Origin: TMED109 sp002684605
GTDB lineage: Bacteria; Pseudomonadota; Alphaproteobacteria; TMED109
Reading direction: 5' to 3'
Assembly (NCBI GenBank): GCA_913046335.1
Contig: CAJWSU010000020.1
Span: forward strand, 1 to 23,246
DNA: 23,246 nucleotides
Of the stretch, positions 22,410-23,246 are shown in pieces. A program made the translations under genes and the position numbers. Under the pieces are notes generated by a model. The model did no database searches. It had not been told where the DNA came from and saw only the letters and a list, made by a program, of their open reading frames with translations. The first letter of the stretch is position 1. Each line of letters starts with the position of its first letter.

Positions 22410-23246
22410 TTAATATTTTTCTATTAAGCCTTTTAAATATTCAGATGTTTCAGAATCCACATCTTCCGAATCTAGCACTCCTAAATCTCTTGCCTTCTTA
22501 ATCAATATTATACCTTTACTTAGCTGACCTTGTTTTATTAAATTAGCGCCCATAGCTAAATCGCAGAAACCTTGCTCCGCTTTAACTTTTATAAAGTAGC
22601 TGCATAGTCTACTCAAATCACTATCGTTTTCATTCTTCAAATAATAAGATATTAATGGTGTTGCTTGATCAGTTCTTCTAGGAGCCAAACTTAATAGCAA
22701 CATTAATTTCTCTTCCCATAAACTCATATATTTTTTTGTCTTAATTCTGGTGTCTTCTCCTAATCTTCCTGGCAATATAGAAATCATTGACAAAACATTA
22801 ACATGAACATTAATTAATTCTATAGATGCTGTATTATTTTTTATTAATTCATTAGAGGCACATAAGTGCCATTCTAAAACATCATAATCTGTCTGATTCA
22901 ATACTGCATAAAGCATTACTTGATCTTTGTAATAATTACTATAACCATTCAATTTTTGACTATATTGAAGAGACCCCTTTCCAAAATCATGAATTTTTCC
23001 TGAGCAATTGCCAGTTTTTTTTGATTCTTTTGCAATCTCTATTAAAGCATCAGACCTAAAACTACGCTCATGATTATATGCAGTAAAATAACCAATATAA
23101 GCTCCATAAAATAAGAATACAGCAACTAGTAACAAATAAGAGCTATAAAAATAAATTGAAGTAAATAAATAATTTATTTTTTTACTAAAAATATATTTAA
23201 TATCACTACTAGATGTAATTAAAAATGTAGTAAGCATTGCTTGAAT
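22410..23246 (-). CDS. Unrecognised membrane protein, C-terminal part (5' end outside window)
   Basis: The frame is open to the right edge (I-Q-A before an internal ATG at 23237), so this is probably the C-terminal 278 residues of a longer protein, though the ATG at 23237 could also be a start. A strongly hydrophobic helix lies near residues 32-52 from that ATG (YSSYLLLVAVFLFYGAYIGYF). The remaining 220 residues are soluble, mostly helical, with four to five cysteines (such as TGNCSGK, WHLCASNE, SRLCSY, GFCDLAMG). The end (ANLIKQGQLSKGIILIKKAR) looks like a TPR-type helix pair. The pattern of membrane helices followed by a helical periplasmic domain recalls the C-terminus of O-antigen ligase/polymerase proteins, but I cannot show this. 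It reads toward the outer-membrane protein gene with a 194 bp gap that holds that gene's promoter and no clear terminator. Confidence 0.6.
   Translation of the reverse strand: MQAMLTTFLITSSSDIKYIFSKKINYLFTSIYFYSSYLLLVAVFLFYGAYIGYFTAYNHERSFRSDALIEIAKESKKTGNCSGKIHDFGKGSLQYSQKLNGYSNYYKDQVMLYAVLNQTDYDVLEWHLCASNELIKNNTASIELINVHVNVLSMISILPGRLGEDTRIKTKKYMSLWEEKLMLLLSLAPRRTDQATPLISYYLKNENDSDLSRLCSYFIKVKAEQGFCDLAMGANLIKQGQLSKGIILIKKARDLGVLDSEDVDSETSEYLKGLIEKY

Noticed and set aside
1..23246. CRISPR arrays, tRNAs, insertion sequences, attachment sites, toxin-antitoxin or defence genes
   Set aside because: No spaced direct repeats, no tRNA cloverleaf signatures, no transposase or integrase motifs, and no defence-type proteins were found.

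Overview
The window comes from an AT-rich, gene-dense bacterium that is most likely a streamlined (probably marine) alphaproteobacterium. The reasons are: a cytochrome c of the CycM type divergent from kdsB-pheA; a YejABEF peptide importer; an ffs-dnaX-ybaB-recR block next to rmuC and def-fmt; very short or negative intergenic distances; and strong A/T bias everywhere except one outer-membrane protein gene. No tRNA, rRNA, CRISPR array, IS element or prophage was seen. No stretch over 300 bases lacks a gene.

Left part (1-9042): the 5' part of an ABC-2 export permease (cut by the window edge) is divergent from an arsC-family reductase. def-fmt run leftward and converge on arsC. rmuC runs rightward between def and recR. 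ffs (SRP RNA), dnaX, ybaB and recR form a leftward block. ffs has a good promoter of its own, and no terminator is visible before dnaX, so the small RNA and the clamp-loader genes may share a transcript. dnaX carries an uninterrupted A12 tract between the motor part and the tau-specific tail; slippage by one base in either direction meets a stop within three codons. nudC is read divergently from ffs. kdsB-pheA is a leftward pair converging on nudC.

Middle (9103-17621): seven co-directional, tightly packed genes look like one operon: cycM, yejA, yejB, yejE, a bifunctional mannose-1-phosphate guanylyltransferase/mannose-6-phosphate isomerase, yejF, and a GhrA-like 2-hydroxyacid dehydrogenase. 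The GDP-mannose gene lies between the second permease gene and the ATPase gene, overlapping the first by 4 bp and 3 bp ahead of the second. YejABEF-type importers take up peptides, and in Agrobacterium the YejBEF-YepA system imports muropeptides for cell-wall recycling, so an envelope theme (cell-wall recycling plus GDP-sugar supply) is plausible but not proven.

Right part (17608-23246): an M17 aminopeptidase follows, with 1 nt spacing, a sulfatase-fold membrane/envelope hydrolase that lacks the formylglycine cysteine. Next, separated by a strong intrinsic terminator, is an abundant-looking outer-membrane protein with an autotransporter-type barrel, a good promoter and a hairpin at the 5' end of its predicted mRNA. 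At the edge is the C-terminal part of an unrecognised membrane protein. The clearest candidate for unusual biology is the dnaX slippage site; the interrupted yej operon and the cysteine-less sulfatase come next.
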